A stretch of DNA of 64,000 nt from Flagellimonas sp. MMG031 (GTDB lineage Bacteria > Bacteroidota > Bacteroidia > Flavobacteriales > Flavobacteriaceae), in assembly GCF_040112705.1 (NCBI RefSeq), contig NZ_CP157804.1:1661001-1725000 (forward strand). Reading direction: 5' to 3'. Below, piece after piece: positions 1 through 8,565 of this stretch (the stretch's first letter is position 1; each line of letters begins with the position of its first letter). Position numbers and translations under genes: made by a program. Under the pieces are notes generated by a model. That model was not told the origin of the DNA and searched no databases. It worked only from the letters and a program-made list of their open reading frames with translations.

Positions 1-1275
1 CTTAACACGATTATTGCGCTCAATCCGAATGTACTGGAAGAAGCCCGAAAGTTGGACGCCAACCAAGGCGACCAGCATCCCATTTATGGAATGCCCATTT
101 TGTTGAAGGACAATATTGGAACGTCCGAAATGAAGACTACGGCAGGCGCCATTGCATTGCAACAAAGCCAAACAGATGATGCCTTTATCGTGGAACGTTT
201 ACAAGAAAAAGGCGCGCTTATTTTGGGCAAGGCCAATTTGAGCGAGTGGGCCAATTTTATCTGTGGCGTATGTCCAAATGGACAAAGTGCCGTAGGTGGA
301 CAAACCTTGAATCCCTACGGAAGACGGGTTTTTGATACCGGGGGGTCCAGTGCAGGGAGCGGAACATCCACAGCCGCCAACTATGCCGTAGGTGCCGTGG
401 GAACCGAAACCTCGGGGTCCATACTTTCGCCTTCGAGTCAGAACTCGGTCGTAGGCCTAAAACCGACCATTGGTTTGTTGAGCCGAACAGGAATTGTGCC
501 CATTTCCAGCACCCTCGATACGCCGGGCCCCATGACCAAGAATGTAACGGACAACGCTATTTTATTGGATGCCATGTTGGGTAAGGACAGCCAAGACTCT
601 AAGTCCTTGGATTCCGAAACAGGTATGTTGTCCTCGGCGATGGACTCAGCATCGATAGAGGATTTGCGACTTGGGGTGATGACCAATCTTATGGAAGCGG
701 ATTCTATCTACGCTGCCAATGTGGAAGCCTTACGCACTGCGGGAGCACAAATCATCGAATTTGAACCCGAAAACATTCCCTTAGATGGTTTCGTAACCTT
801 GCTGAATTTGGATATGAAGCAAGACTTGCCGGCTTATATCGCGGCCCAAGTCAAAAATAAAGATGTAGTTTCGGTGGATAGCGTTGAAGATGTAGTAAGA
901 TTCAACCAACAGGACTCTTTGGTTAGGATTCCTTATGGCCAAGAGCGATTGGACGGGATTTTGGCGGATTCCACTTCGGCAGAGGAATTTGAGGAAATCA
1001 AAATCAATTTAAAAGAATCGGGTAGGGCATTCTTTCAAATTTTGGAAGAACAAGATTTGGACGCCGTTTTGAGCATCAATAACTACCACGCAGGTTATGC
1101 AGCGGTGGCAGAATACCCGGCGTTGACCGTTCCGATGGGGTACAAGGCCAATGGTGAACCCGAAAGCTTGACGTTTATTGGAAAGCCACTCTCGGAAGCC
1201 CAGTTATTGCGCATAGGTAAAGCCTTTGAAGATCTGACCAAGGCCCGAAAGATTCCAGAGGGATACAAAAACTAA
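1..1275 (+). CDS. Amidase signature family enzyme, 5' end outside window
   Basis: The reading frame is open from base 1, so the N-terminus lies upstream; 424 residues are visible. The amidase-signature Ser-cisSer-Lys triad is present: Lys in LLKDNIG (about visible residue 36), the glycine/serine loop GGSSAGSG (about 114-121), and the nucleophilic Ser region in GTETSGSIL (about 135-143). The family hydrolyses amide bonds; GatA, fatty-acid amide hydrolases and peptide amidases share the fold. The sequence after the loop (VGLKPTIGLLSRTGIVPIS) also fits. No gatB or gatC is next to it, so a stand-alone amidase is more likely than the tRNA amidotransferase subunit. The substrate cannot be told. A rimO gene follows after about 80 bases containing its own promoter-like box. 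Confidence 0.9.
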   Translation, partial: LNTIIALNPNVLEEARKLDANQGDQHPIYGMPILLKDNIGTSEMKTTAGAIALQQSQTDDAFIVERLQEKGALILGKANLSEWANFICGVCPNGQSAVGGQTLNPYGRRVFDTGGSSAGSGTSTAANYAVGAVGTETSGSILSPSSQNSVVGLKPTIGLLSRTGIVPISSTLDTPGPMTKNVTDNAILLDAMLGKDSQDSKSLDSETGMLSSAMDSASIEDLRLGVMTNLMEADSIYAANVEALRTAGAQIIEFEPENIPLDGFVTLLNLDMKQDLPAYIAAQVKNKDVVSVDSVEDVVRFNQQDSLVRIPYGQERLDGILADSTSAEEFEEIKINLKESGRAFFQILEEQDLDAVLSINNYHAGYAAVAEYPALTVPMGYKANGEPESLTFIGKPLSEAQLLRIGKAFEDLTKARKIPEGYKN

Positions 1276-1326
1276 ATGCCTTTTTAAAATTATGACCTAA
1301 TCGGGCTGTAATGCATTGTGTTGTTG

Positions 1327-1334
1327 TATTTTTG
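1327..1334 (+). promoter_or_regulatory. Bacteroidota -7 box ahead of rimO
   Basis: TATTTTTG matches the Bacteroidota primary-sigma -7 consensus TAnnTTTG exactly and lies 20 bases before the rimO ATG. I see no good TTG box at the usual 19-20 base distance upstream, so support comes from one element only. Confidence 0.45.
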
Positions 1335-1353
1335 CACTCCATTTTAAGGAACT

Positions 1354-2655
1354 ATGCGCACAAAATCGCTTAAAAAGAACAAAATCAATGTGGTGACCTT
1401 GGGTTGTAGCAAGAACGTCTACGACTCGGAAGTGTTGATGGGACAACTGCGTGCCAACAACAAGGAAGTTGCCCATGAGGAGGAAGGCAATGTAGTGGTC
1501 ATCAACACCTGCGGATTTATTGCCAATGCCAAGGAAGAAAGCGTCAACACGATTTTGGAATACGTGCAGCGCAAAGAGGCCGGTGATGTGGACAAGGTCT
1601 TTGTGACCGGCTGTTTGAGCGAGCGCTACAAACCCGATTTGGAGAAGGAGATTCCCAATGTAGATGCCTATTTTGGGACTACCGACCTTCCCAATTTATT
1701 GAAGGCCCTTGGAGCCGACTACAAGCACGAGCTGATAGGTGAGCGCTTGACCACCACCCCAAAAAACTACGCTTACCTTAAAATTGCCGAGGGCTGCGAT
1801 AGACCATGTTCTTTTTGTGCGATTCCTTTGATGCGCGGTAAACACCGTAGCACCCCCATTGAGGATTTGGTGAAAGAGGCCGAAAAATTGGCAGCAAACG
1901 GTGTTAAGGAATTAATTTTGATTGCCCAAGACCTTACATATTACGGTCTGGATTTGTATAAGAAACGAAACTTGGCCGAACTTCTCCAAGCCTTGGCCCA
2001 AGTGGAGGCTATTGAATGGATTCGTTTGCACTACGCTTTCCCAACGGGCTTCCCTATGGATGTGTTGGAGGTGATGCGCAACGAACCCAAAATCTGCAAT
2101 TACATCGATATCCCATTGCAGCATATATCCGACAACATACTTAAAAGTATGCGCCGTGGAACCACCCAAGCCAAAACCACAAAACTGTTACAGGATTTCA
2201 GGGCGGCGGTACCCGAAATGGCCATCCGAACTACCTTGATAGTGGGTTATCCCGGAGAGACTAAGGAAGATTTTGAGACCTTGAAACAATGGGTGCAGGA
2301 CATGCGTTTTGAGCGCTTGGGCTGCTTTACCTATAGCCATGAGGAAAATACCCATGCCTACCAGTTGGAGGACAATGTCCCCGAAGAAGTAAAGCAAGAA
2401 CGGGCCAATGCCATCATGGAAATCCAATCCCAGATTTCGTGGGAGCTCAATCAGGAAAAAATTGGCAAAACCTTCCGTTGTATTATCGATAGGAAAGAAG
2501 GGAACCATTTTATCGGTCGTACCGAATTTGATTCCCCCGATGTGGACAACGAGGTACTTATAGATGCGACCAAACATTACGTGAAAATTGGTGATTTCAC
2601 CAACATCAAGATCACGGATGCATCCGACTACGACCTTTTTGGGGAACCGGTGTAA
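1354..2655 (+). CDS. rimO: Ribosomal protein S12 methylthiotransferase RimO
   Basis: Radical-SAM methylthiotransferase that adds a methylthio group to an aspartate of ribosomal protein uS12. The N-terminal UPF0004 domain has its three cluster cysteines (C18 in TLGCSKN, C53 in NTCGF, C87 in TGCLSE). The radical SAM motif CxxxCxxC is C148/C152/C155 in EGCDRPCSFCAIP, followed by RGKHRSTP. A TRAM-like RNA/protein-binding domain closes the protein (from about residue 370). The length of 433 aa is normal for RimO. TLGCSKN and the RGKHRS region favour RimO over MiaB. It stands alone, with its own -7 box upstream. Confidence 0.95.
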   Translation: MRTKSLKKNKINVVTLGCSKNVYDSEVLMGQLRANNKEVAHEEEGNVVVINTCGFIANAKEESVNTILEYVQRKEAGDVDKVFVTGCLSERYKPDLEKEIPNVDAYFGTTDLPNLLKALGADYKHELIGERLTTTPKNYAYLKIAEGCDRPCSFCAIPLMRGKHRSTPIEDLVKEAEKLAANGVKELILIAQDLTYYGLDLYKKRNLAELLQALAQVEAIEWIRLHYAFPTGFPMDVLEVMRNEPKICNYIDIPLQHISDNILKSMRRGTTQAKTTKLLQDFRAAVPEMAIRTTLIVGYPGETKEDFETLKQWVQDMRFERLGCFTYSHEENTHAYQLEDNVPEEVKQERANAIMEIQSQISWELNQEKIGKTFRCIIDRKEGNHFIGRTEFDSPDVDNEVLIDATKHYVKIGDFTNIKITDASDYDLFGEPV

Positions 2656-2664
2656 TCCTGTTTT

Positions 2665-2808
2665 TTAATATAGATTTTCTAGTGCAACTTCCCGTTGCAC
2701 CTCATATACCATAAAGCTGTTGGTATTTCGCGCAATCCCTTTGCGCGTTGACACAATGGCTTTTTTGTTTTCCATTTCTTCTAAACCGTCAAAACTGACA
2801 ATGGTCAT
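2665..2808 (-). CDS. Possible 47-aa small protein
   Basis: A short frame on the minus strand, convergent with rimO, runs from ATG at 2808 to TAA at 2665 and encodes a mixed-charge peptide (begins MTIVSFDGLEEMENKK, ends VALENLY). A second in-frame ATG 12 codons in is also a possible start. The composition (no long low-complexity stretch, balanced charge, hydrophilic ends) looks protein-like and it fills most of an otherwise empty 283-base gap. There is no strong ribosome binding site, which is usual in this phylum. I do not recognise a family. Confidence 0.35.
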   Translation of the reverse strand: MTIVSFDGLEEMENKKAIVSTRKGIARNTNSFMVYEVQREVALENLY

Positions 2809-2938
2809 GGTTTGTGATTGGACTCTTGTCTAATTTTAGGGGATTGAACCATTTTTCATGTTCATGGTCCCCAAATCCCCTGCTTTATGCCATTTTGGAT
2901 GAGCTATTATTGAATAATGACAATTAACTATAACCATT

Positions 2939-3418
2939 ATGAACCAAAATCACAATAAACTAAAAGCAAGCGTCACCCTGCTTCGCATTTTTATAGGGTG
3001 GCACTTTTTATTTGAAGGTGTGGTGAAAATGTACAATCCCGAGTGGACCTCATTCGGGTACCTGGCCACTGCACAAGGACCATTTGAGTGGTTCTTTACC
3101 CTATTGATTGGGGATGCTACCATTGGTTGGGTGGATACCTTGAACATTATTGCCCTCATGGTAGTGGGAGTAACCTTTACCTTGGGCATTTTTGAACGTA
3201 TTGGCGCTATAGTGGGCATTGGCCTGCTTGCCCTTTACTTTTTGGCTCACCCACCCTTTCCTGGTCTTACACAAATGAATGTGGAAGGGAACTATTGGCT
3301 CATCAACAAAAACTTAATTGAAATGGTGGCCTGTATCGTAATCTACCAACTGCCTACGGGGCGGTATTTTGGATTGGACTATCTCAGAAAGCATAAACTT
3401 AAAACCCAAGAGCAATGA
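2939..3418 (+). CDS. DoxX-family membrane protein
   Basis: 159-aa integral membrane protein with about four hydrophobic helices and the DoxX-type opening LLRIFIGWHFLFEGVVKM. The DoxX/DoxD family comprises small quinone-linked or uncharacterised membrane subunits. The motif YxxNPEWTSFGYLATAQGPF before the second helix is typical of Bacteroidota versions. Its stop overlaps the next gene's start (ATGA at 3415-3418), so translation is probably coupled to the Gfo/Idh-type oxidoreductase. That suggests a membrane partner for an exported dehydrogenase-like protein. Substrate unknown. Confidence 0.8.
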   Translation: MNQNHNKLKASVTLLRIFIGWHFLFEGVVKMYNPEWTSFGYLATAQGPFEWFFTLLIGDATIGWVDTLNIIALMVVGVTFTLGIFERIGAIVGIGLLALYFLAHPPFPGLTQMNVEGNYWLINKNLIEMVACIVIYQLPTGRYFGLDYLRKHKLKTQEQ

Positions 3419-5031
3419 AATGGACTAGAAGAGACCTGTTAATAGGATTGGGAGGCCTTCCCATATTGGGCGCTGTATGGTGGGCCGGAGCTGCGACCTC
3501 TGTCGGTTCCAGAAAAAAGCGCTCGGAAATATTGGAGCAACTCAATATAAAACCGTCACTGCCCCCAGCCGTACCCGGAATAGGAGGAGACCCTGTTCGT
3601 ATCGGGGTCATTGGGTTTGGTATACGGGGCGAACAGTTGACAAGGGCCTTGGGATTTGCAACGGATGAATGGAAGGAGGAAATGCGATTGGCCGCCGAAG
3701 AAGACCCCAATAACAAACGATTGGAGGATTTTGAAAGCCAAGAACGTCTCAATGTCAAATTGGTGGGTATCTGCGACATATTTGATGTGAGGGCAGAAAC
3801 GTTTATCAATTCCTTTTCCACAGCGGACCATAAAGTAAAGCGATACACCACATATACCGATATGATCCGAAGCGGTGAAGTGGATGCTGTGGTGATTGCT
3901 ACCCCTGATCACTGGCACGCGCCCATGTCCATCGAAGCTTTGAACAACAATGTGCACGTGTACGTGGAAAAACCGATGACCCATACTGTAGGTGAAACCT
4001 ATACGTTGCGTGAGGCCGCAGCAAATTCAGATGCGGTTTTTGCCGTGGGTCATCAACACAGACAGACGCTTAGCTTTGGAACAGCCAGGGATATTGTGGA
4101 AAAGGGAACTTTGGGCCATGTCTCATTGATTCAGACCAATACCAACAGGAACGATGACAATGGTGCCTGGAACTATGATATCCATGAAAAGGCCAGTCCT
4201 GAAACTATCGACTGGGAGCAATTTTTGGGCTCTGCACCAAAGGTGCCCTTTAATAAGAACCACTTTTTTAGATGGCGCAAATGGTGGGCCTATGGCTCTG
4301 GACTCTCCGGAGATTTGTTGACCCACGATTACGACCGTTTGAACTGTGTGCTCAATATGGGGATACCTGCTTCGGTGAGTGCTTCGGGGGGAATATACAC
4401 CCATAATGATGGCAGAAACGTTCCCGATGTCATACAGGTGAATATGGAGTTCCCGGATTTCAGTACAGGAAGTAGTCAAACCAAGGGCAAGGAAAAAGGA
4501 ATGACATTCTGCTACAGTGCTACTTTGGGCAACGGCTTCAACAGACCCACTGTTTTGATGGGCCACGATGCCACCATGGAATTGGGCAACCGTTTGACTG
4601 TCTGGCCAGATGGCGCATCCACCCGATATGCCGAAATGCTGGAAGCTGAAAAAATGAGACCCGATGTGCCCATTTATCAATATGATCCTGCAGGTACCGC
4701 TACCGATGCGGTATCCTCTGCAACTTCGCAATATTTTGCTGATAAAGGGCTTATGTGGACCTACATTGATGGTGTTCGTGTGGACTCTACCTTTTTGCAC
4801 ATGCGCGAATGGTTGAGCGTTATTAAAAATGGAGGAAAGGTCAGTTGTGGAATCAACGAAGGCTTCGATGAAGCGATTTCGGCCCATATGGCAGGTCTGT
4901 CGTGGAAATTGGGCAGAAAAATAGAGTGGGATGCCGCTAGCCAGACCTTAAAGCCCATCGAAGGCATTGATTTTGACCAAGTACTCTTGGCCAACGAAAA
5001 TTGGAACATACAACCAGAGATGGTTGGGTGA
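3415..5031 (+). CDS. Exported Gfo/Idh/MocA family oxidoreductase
   Basis: 538-aa NAD(P)-binding oxidoreductase. The N-terminus MKWTRRDLLIGLGGLPILGA carries a twin-arginine pair and a hydrophobic stretch, so Tat export or membrane anchoring is likely. The dinucleotide-binding motif is GVIGFGIRG (about residues 64-72). The family's ATPDHWHAP and VEKPMTHT motifs follow (EKP carries the catalytic-region lysine), then a long C-terminal domain. Relatives act on sugars, inositols or glycosides. Export of an NAD-dependent fold is known for this family, where the cofactor is bound before Tat transport. Translationally coupled to the upstream DoxX gene. The specific substrate is not evident. Confidence 0.88.
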   Translation: MKWTRRDLLIGLGGLPILGAVWWAGAATSVGSRKKRSEILEQLNIKPSLPPAVPGIGGDPVRIGVIGFGIRGEQLTRALGFATDEWKEEMRLAAEEDPNNKRLEDFESQERLNVKLVGICDIFDVRAETFINSFSTADHKVKRYTTYTDMIRSGEVDAVVIATPDHWHAPMSIEALNNNVHVYVEKPMTHTVGETYTLREAAANSDAVFAVGHQHRQTLSFGTARDIVEKGTLGHVSLIQTNTNRNDDNGAWNYDIHEKASPETIDWEQFLGSAPKVPFNKNHFFRWRKWWAYGSGLSGDLLTHDYDRLNCVLNMGIPASVSASGGIYTHNDGRNVPDVIQVNMEFPDFSTGSSQTKGKEKGMTFCYSATLGNGFNRPTVLMGHDATMELGNRLTVWPDGASTRYAEMLEAEKMRPDVPIYQYDPAGTATDAVSSATSQYFADKGLMWTYIDGVRVDSTFLHMREWLSVIKNGGKVSCGINEGFDEAISAHMAGLSWKLGRKIEWDAASQTLKPIEGIDFDQVLLANENWNIQPEMVG

Positions 5032-5062
5032 GGTTTCTTGATTTTTAAGGATTTTAGTCCGG

Positions 5063-5111
5063 AAAGTGGGACGTTGCAAAAAGGATTTTTCCTTGGTCAA
5101 TGTCCCACTTT
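5063..5111. terminator. Nested inverted repeat between convergent genes
   Basis: AAAGTGGGAC (5063-5072) pairs perfectly with GTCCCACTTT (5102-5111), and a smaller hairpin (AAGGA/TCCTT) sits inside the loop. It lies between the oxidoreductase stop and the end of the minus-strand anti-sigma gene, so a bidirectional terminator is the simplest reading, though there is no long T tract. Confidence 0.5.
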
Positions 5112-5134
5112 AATTTTAGTGTACTTTCCAAACA

Positions 5135-5890
5135 TCAAAGGGTAACGAAGGAAACCAATTGTTCCACGTTGGGGTGGTCGCTTCCCCCTGCAGGTTCAAT
5201 AGTGATGTTAAGGGATTCCGCGTTCTCGATATATTTTAATGACACTAGCTCCGTATCTGTGGGCAGTGTGCCCATACTGATCATTTCCCCGTCCACATCG
5301 CTCCACATTTGGTAGGTCTTATCACTTGGCAACACGGGTAGGCCTTTGGGGTTGACCAGTACTAGGTGGTTTTTGTGGTTTACATAGGCAACCGCCTTTC
5401 CATTAGGTGCCTTTTGGTTTCCGTACAATACCAAAGGAATCACATCGGGATTGTTGATGCTTTCCAGACGATTGGACGTCAATCGAAATTCAGATTCCAG
5501 ATTATTTACCTGACGTTGTAATCTATCGGTCTGTGTTTGCAGCGTCTCCAAGTTACTTTCGGCATTTTGCCATTTTTCATAGAGCCAAAAGCTGCTCAGA
5601 CCAAAAATCAGGGCAAAACCTGCCGCTATGGAAAGAGGCGTCCAATTGGTCTTACGTACCAAATTAGGTTGTACTGAGTCTTTGATTCTTGCCTTCACGG
5701 CTGGGGGTGGTGCAATGGCCTGCTCCATGCTCATTCGTTCAAAGTCGGCTTCCAGGGCATCAAACTGCTCCCGTAGGGCTGTATCTTGGTCCAGGGCTTC
5801 TTCCACCATGGAGGCCTGTTCCTCTGAAAGCTCTCCGGTAAGATAAAGCTCCAGAAGTCCTTCTTCCAATATCTTTTTCTTTTCCATCAT
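5135..5890 (-). CDS. Anti-sigma factor, RskA-type C-terminal domain
   Basis: 251-aa single-pass membrane protein from the ATG at 5890, which overlaps the stop of the sigma gene by four bases; a further ATG follows directly. Layout: cytosolic N-terminal helical domain with LxLYLTGELSEEQ (anti-sigma zinc-finger-like, but I see no CxxC zinc ligands), one transmembrane helix (about residues 88-105), a coiled coil (about 108-145), then a periplasmic anti-sigma-K/RskA domain with AYVNHKNHLVLVNPKGLP and TYQMWSDVDG. It would sequester the co-transcribed ECF sigma factor until an envelope signal. Anti-sigma role inferred from the pairing and domain type. Confidence 0.85.
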   Translation of the reverse strand: MMEKKKILEEGLLELYLTGELSEEQASMVEEALDQDTALREQFDALEADFERMSMEQAIAPPPAVKARIKDSVQPNLVRKTNWTPLSIAAGFALIFGLSSFWLYEKWQNAESNLETLQTQTDRLQRQVNNLESEFRLTSNRLESINNPDVIPLVLYGNQKAPNGKAVAYVNHKNHLVLVNPKGLPVLPSDKTYQMWSDVDGEMISMGTLPTDTELVSLKYIENAESLNITIEPAGGSDHPNVEQLVSFVTL

Positions 5891-6450
5891 GCCATTAATT
5901 CTAAAACGGCCCAAATATAGACCAACTTGGTACCGTAAGTCTCCCTTAATTGTTTTAGTGCTTGTCGAACATAGGATTTAAAGGTGCCCAACGGGACCCC
6001 CATCTTTTCGTGGGCCTCCCTATGGGTGTACCCGCTGTAATATACCAGTGCAATTGCCTGTTGATGGTGGGGCTCCAGAGATTTGATGGAACCTTTCAAT
6101 TCTGAATAATCCGGTGCCTCTTCATCATCCTTGATATTAGTATATACACTCAAATCATCCGTTTGGATGAGCTTGTCCTTGGTTCTCAATGCATTTAGGG
6201 TCGTATTTCGTGCAATCCGGTATGCCCAAGTGTAAAATCTTCCCTTGGATGCATCATAACCATCAATACTTTTCCAAATTTTGATAAAAGTCTCCTGCAA
6301 CAGGTCCTCCGCCTTATTTTGATCCCTGCACATTCGGAGTATGACCCCGAAAAGTGCCCCGGAATATTTATCGTAAAGTTGGTAGAGTGCCGCATTGTCG
6401 CCGGAAAGCAATCGGTTTATAAGCTCTGTATCGTTGGTTGTGGTCCTCAT
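5887..6450 (-). CDS. ECF-type RNA polymerase sigma factor
   Basis: 187 aa with region 2 (QLYDKYSGALFGVILRMCRDQNKAEDLLQETFIKIWKSI; the tract AYRIARN follows) and region 4 (HHQQAIALVYYSGYTHREAHEKMGVPLGTFKSYVRQALKQL helix-turn-helix). No region 1.1 or 3, so it belongs to group 4 (ECF). It is first in a two-gene unit with its anti-sigma factor and diverges from the fasciclin gene across about 118 bases. RskA-partnered ECF factors and fasciclin-domain proteins occur together in other bacteria, so the fasciclin protein may be in its regulon. That link is inference. Confidence 0.92.
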   Translation of the reverse strand: MRTTTNDTELINRLLSGDNAALYQLYDKYSGALFGVILRMCRDQNKAEDLLQETFIKIWKSIDGYDASKGRFYTWAYRIARNTTLNALRTKDKLIQTDDLSVYTNIKDDEEAPDYSELKGSIKSLEPHHQQAIALVYYSGYTHREAHEKMGVPLGTFKSYVRQALKQLRETYGTKLVYIWAVLELMA

Positions 6451-6568
6451 TGTCGATGTTAAAGATATGATAAAAAACTACAGACTTCATCCAGAAGGTA
6501 AAAGCATGTGTAAATACTAGTAGAAAGCGCTTTAAAAACAATAATCATTAAAATTTAAATCTGAAAAC

Positions 6569-7084
6569 ATGAAAAAATTAATTTTTGCACTAGCCGCCTT
6601 TGTACTTTTGCTGGCACCTAAAACAACTACAGCACAATCTAAGGACATTGTTGATGTTGCCGTATCGGTAGATGACTTTTCAACCTTGGTCACTGCACTC
6701 AAGGCCGCCGATTTGGTGGGAGCTTTGAAAGGTGACGGACCTTTTACCGTATTTGCGCCAGTCAATTCAGGATTTGCCAAAATCGATTCCGAAACCTTGA
6801 ATTCCCTATTGCAGCCCGAGAACAAAGAACAATTATCCGCAATCTTAACCTATCACGTGGTTTCCGGAAAGCTAATGGCCTCTGATGTGGCCGCTGCCCT
6901 TGGAAAAGGAAATGGTAAAGCAGAACTTACAACCTTGAACGGTGGGAAATTGACTGCTATGAAAAAGGACGACGGTATCTATTTGAAAGATGCCAAAGGG
7001 AACTGGAGCAAAATCTCCAAAACCGATGTCGTTGCCTCAAATGGAGTGATCCATATTATTGAGGATGTTGTAATGCCCAACTAA
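6569..7084 (+). CDS. Secreted fasciclin (FAS1) domain protein
   Basis: 171 aa: signal peptide MKKLIFALAAFVLLLAPKTTTAQ, then one FAS1 domain. Diagnostic segments are GPFTVFAPVNSGFAKI (H1 region), LTYHVVSGKLMASD (YH motif) and VVASNGVIHIIEDVVMP at the end. FAS1 domains mediate surface adhesion or ligand binding. Divergent from an ECF sigma/anti-sigma pair and followed by a strong terminator, so it forms its own transcription unit. Confidence 0.93.
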   Translation: MKKLIFALAAFVLLLAPKTTTAQSKDIVDVAVSVDDFSTLVTALKAADLVGALKGDGPFTVFAPVNSGFAKIDSETLNSLLQPENKEQLSAILTYHVVSGKLMASDVAAALGKGNGKAELTTLNGGKLTAMKKDDGIYLKDAKGNWSKISKTDVVASNGVIHIIEDVVMPN

Positions 7085-7108
7085 GTAAGCGTTGTTCGTT
7101 TTGATGCT

Positions 7109-7136
7109 GAAAAGCACCGCGGGGGCGGTGCTTTTC
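7109..7136. terminator. Rho-independent terminator after fasciclin gene
   Basis: A 12-bp perfect stem GAAAAGCACCGC/GCGGTGCTTTTC with a four-base G loop. The A-rich left and T-rich right arms let it serve both the plus-strand fasciclin gene and the minus-strand serine hydrolase gene ending at 7159. Confidence 0.85.
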
Positions 7137-7158
7137 TATTTTATAAGGTAAAGTGAAG

Positions 7159-8292
7159 TTATCTTTTCCGTTCCAACTCTAATTGGTACAGTTCCCGGCC
7201 CAATTGCGCCAAAAAGGGTATGCCCACCTCGTCATATTCATAGGCATCGTCATTGAAGACTTCATCACTATTCACCAAAATAGTGGCCGTTAACATAAAA
7301 TCGATGTTGTTTTTGGTGTCTTTGATGTAAGCGTTGTCCGTTAGTGTGCCATAGGCATAGCCCACTTTGTTATAGATTTTGATATGCTCCGGCATGGGTT
7401 CGGTACTATCGCCGAACAGAAAGAATTTAACATAGCTGTCGTAATACTCCACAGGGTCGTATCCCACTTTTGAGGGCAAAGTGTGCATGGCTTCCAATAG
7501 AAATTCCCGTTGTTTCTTATTTAGATTGAATTGTTGGGCTTCGGGAAACACTTCCGGGAAGATGATTCTTTTCAGCAAGGCGGATTGGGCTTCGATAGGA
7601 AAGTAGTTCTTCAAACTGAAATCAAAGGCACCCTGTTGATAGGTCTCACCGGCAATATATCCTTTTCCTTTTTCGATATCGTCCAAATCGAGTGGACGAA
7701 TGGCGGCATTTATAATGGAGCTGCTCAAGGCCGTGGTCGAATCGTTCAAGTAAAAAACCAAAGGTTTGGTGGTCACATCGTCCGCATTATCCGTGGAAAG
7801 TCTATGGGCAATCCTAATGGGACTGATCCCTCTTCGCTCCATCCTGCGGTTGAGGTCGTCCTGCCCCAAAAACTCCAACAAGCGGTTGTTCGCTGCATTG
7901 TCCGAAACCGCAAAGATTTCCGAAACTGCCTTGGCAAAGGTGGTCTGTACCGAATCGCCTTCCACGAAAAAGCGGGTGTCCATGGATAGGGAGTCAATCT
8001 CGTTCAACTTTTCCAGAGCGGCCACGGCTGCAGGGAACTTTACCGTGCTCGCCGGATAAAAATAGCTGTTCGCGTCCACTTGAAAATCATGGTCCGTAAA
8101 TATTACGCTATCGTTTCGTCGGTCAATTTGGGTATAGCGAATTTGGACCTCGTAGGCATCCAAATTGTCCATTACCCTTTGAATGTTCGGGCTCTGGGAA
8201 GCAAGGGCTTTCTCCAGTGGGGGGGTGGTGTCATTTTTTGCACAGGACACGACCCACAAAGCCGTGCCTAAGATTACGAATCTGGTCCACAT
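7159..8292 (-). CDS. Class A beta-lactamase-like serine hydrolase lipoprotein
   Basis: 377 aa from the ATG at 8292. This start is preferred to an in-frame GTG at 8313 because AAGGAA lies just upstream and the peptide MWTRFVILGTALWVVSC is a compact lipoprotein signal with C17 as lipidation site. The serine beta-lactamase/DD-peptidase motifs are in order: S82-T-V-K85 (nucleophile and base), S130-D-N132, and a KVG triad near residue 315 in place of KTG. The fold is that of class A beta-lactamases, but many such lipoproteins in this phylum have no proven lactamase activity. A role in peptidoglycan or beta-lactam hydrolysis is possible. Last gene of a three-gene minus-strand run. Confidence 0.85.
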   Translation of the reverse strand: MWTRFVILGTALWVVSCAKNDTTPPLEKALASQSPNIQRVMDNLDAYEVQIRYTQIDRRNDSVIFTDHDFQVDANSYFYPASTVKFPAAVAALEKLNEIDSLSMDTRFFVEGDSVQTTFAKAVSEIFAVSDNAANNRLLEFLGQDDLNRRMERRGISPIRIAHRLSTDNADDVTTKPLVFYLNDSTTALSSSIINAAIRPLDLDDIEKGKGYIAGETYQQGAFDFSLKNYFPIEAQSALLKRIIFPEVFPEAQQFNLNKKQREFLLEAMHTLPSKVGYDPVEYYDSYVKFFLFGDSTEPMPEHIKIYNKVGYAYGTLTDNAYIKDTKNNIDFMLTATILVNSDEVFNDDAYEYDEVGIPFLAQLGRELYQLELERKR

Positions 8293-8302
8293 AAGCAATT
8301 CC

Positions 8303-8560
8303 TTATATTTCACCCGTATATACCTGACCCCTATGCGGTTTTAGGATGCTGCGCACCTCTTTGAGTTCAAATTCCGCCACTACCAAAAAGGCAATGCTAT
8401 GGGTTGGGCTGAAATGTTCCACACCTCCTAGATCGTACTTCAGTTCTTCGACCTCGACGAACTCCTTTAGGTGCTTTAGGTAATGTTCTGCCGTATGGGC
8501 CGCACTGGGTCCACGAAAATCCCAAATAATCTTGATTTTTCTATCCAAAAGTTTATCCAT
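8303..8560 (-). CDS. Conserved-looking 85-aa protein, unknown
   Basis: An 85-residue soluble protein with no signal peptide or cysteine. It begins MDKLLDRKIKIIWDFRGPSA, is rich in His/Glu in the middle (HTAEHYLKHLKEF) and has a beta-rich second half (THSIAFLVVAEFELKEVRSIL). It sits between the SRPBCC gene and the serine hydrolase gene with gaps of 5 and 10 bases, so it is probably co-transcribed. I do not recognise the family; the alternating pattern suggests a small alpha/beta fold. Confidence 0.75.
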   Translation of the reverse strand: MDKLLDRKIKIIWDFRGPSAAHTAEHYLKHLKEFVEVEELKYDLGGVEHFSPTHSIAFLVVAEFELKEVRSILKPHRGQVYTGEI

Positions 8561-8565
8561 TGTAT

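Noticed and set aside
4123..4887. 254-codon open frame antisense to the Gfo/Idh-type oxidoreductase
   Set aside because: It lies wholly opposite a gene with clear motifs; its translation has no recognisable domain and an odd composition (many His, Ile, Gly runs).
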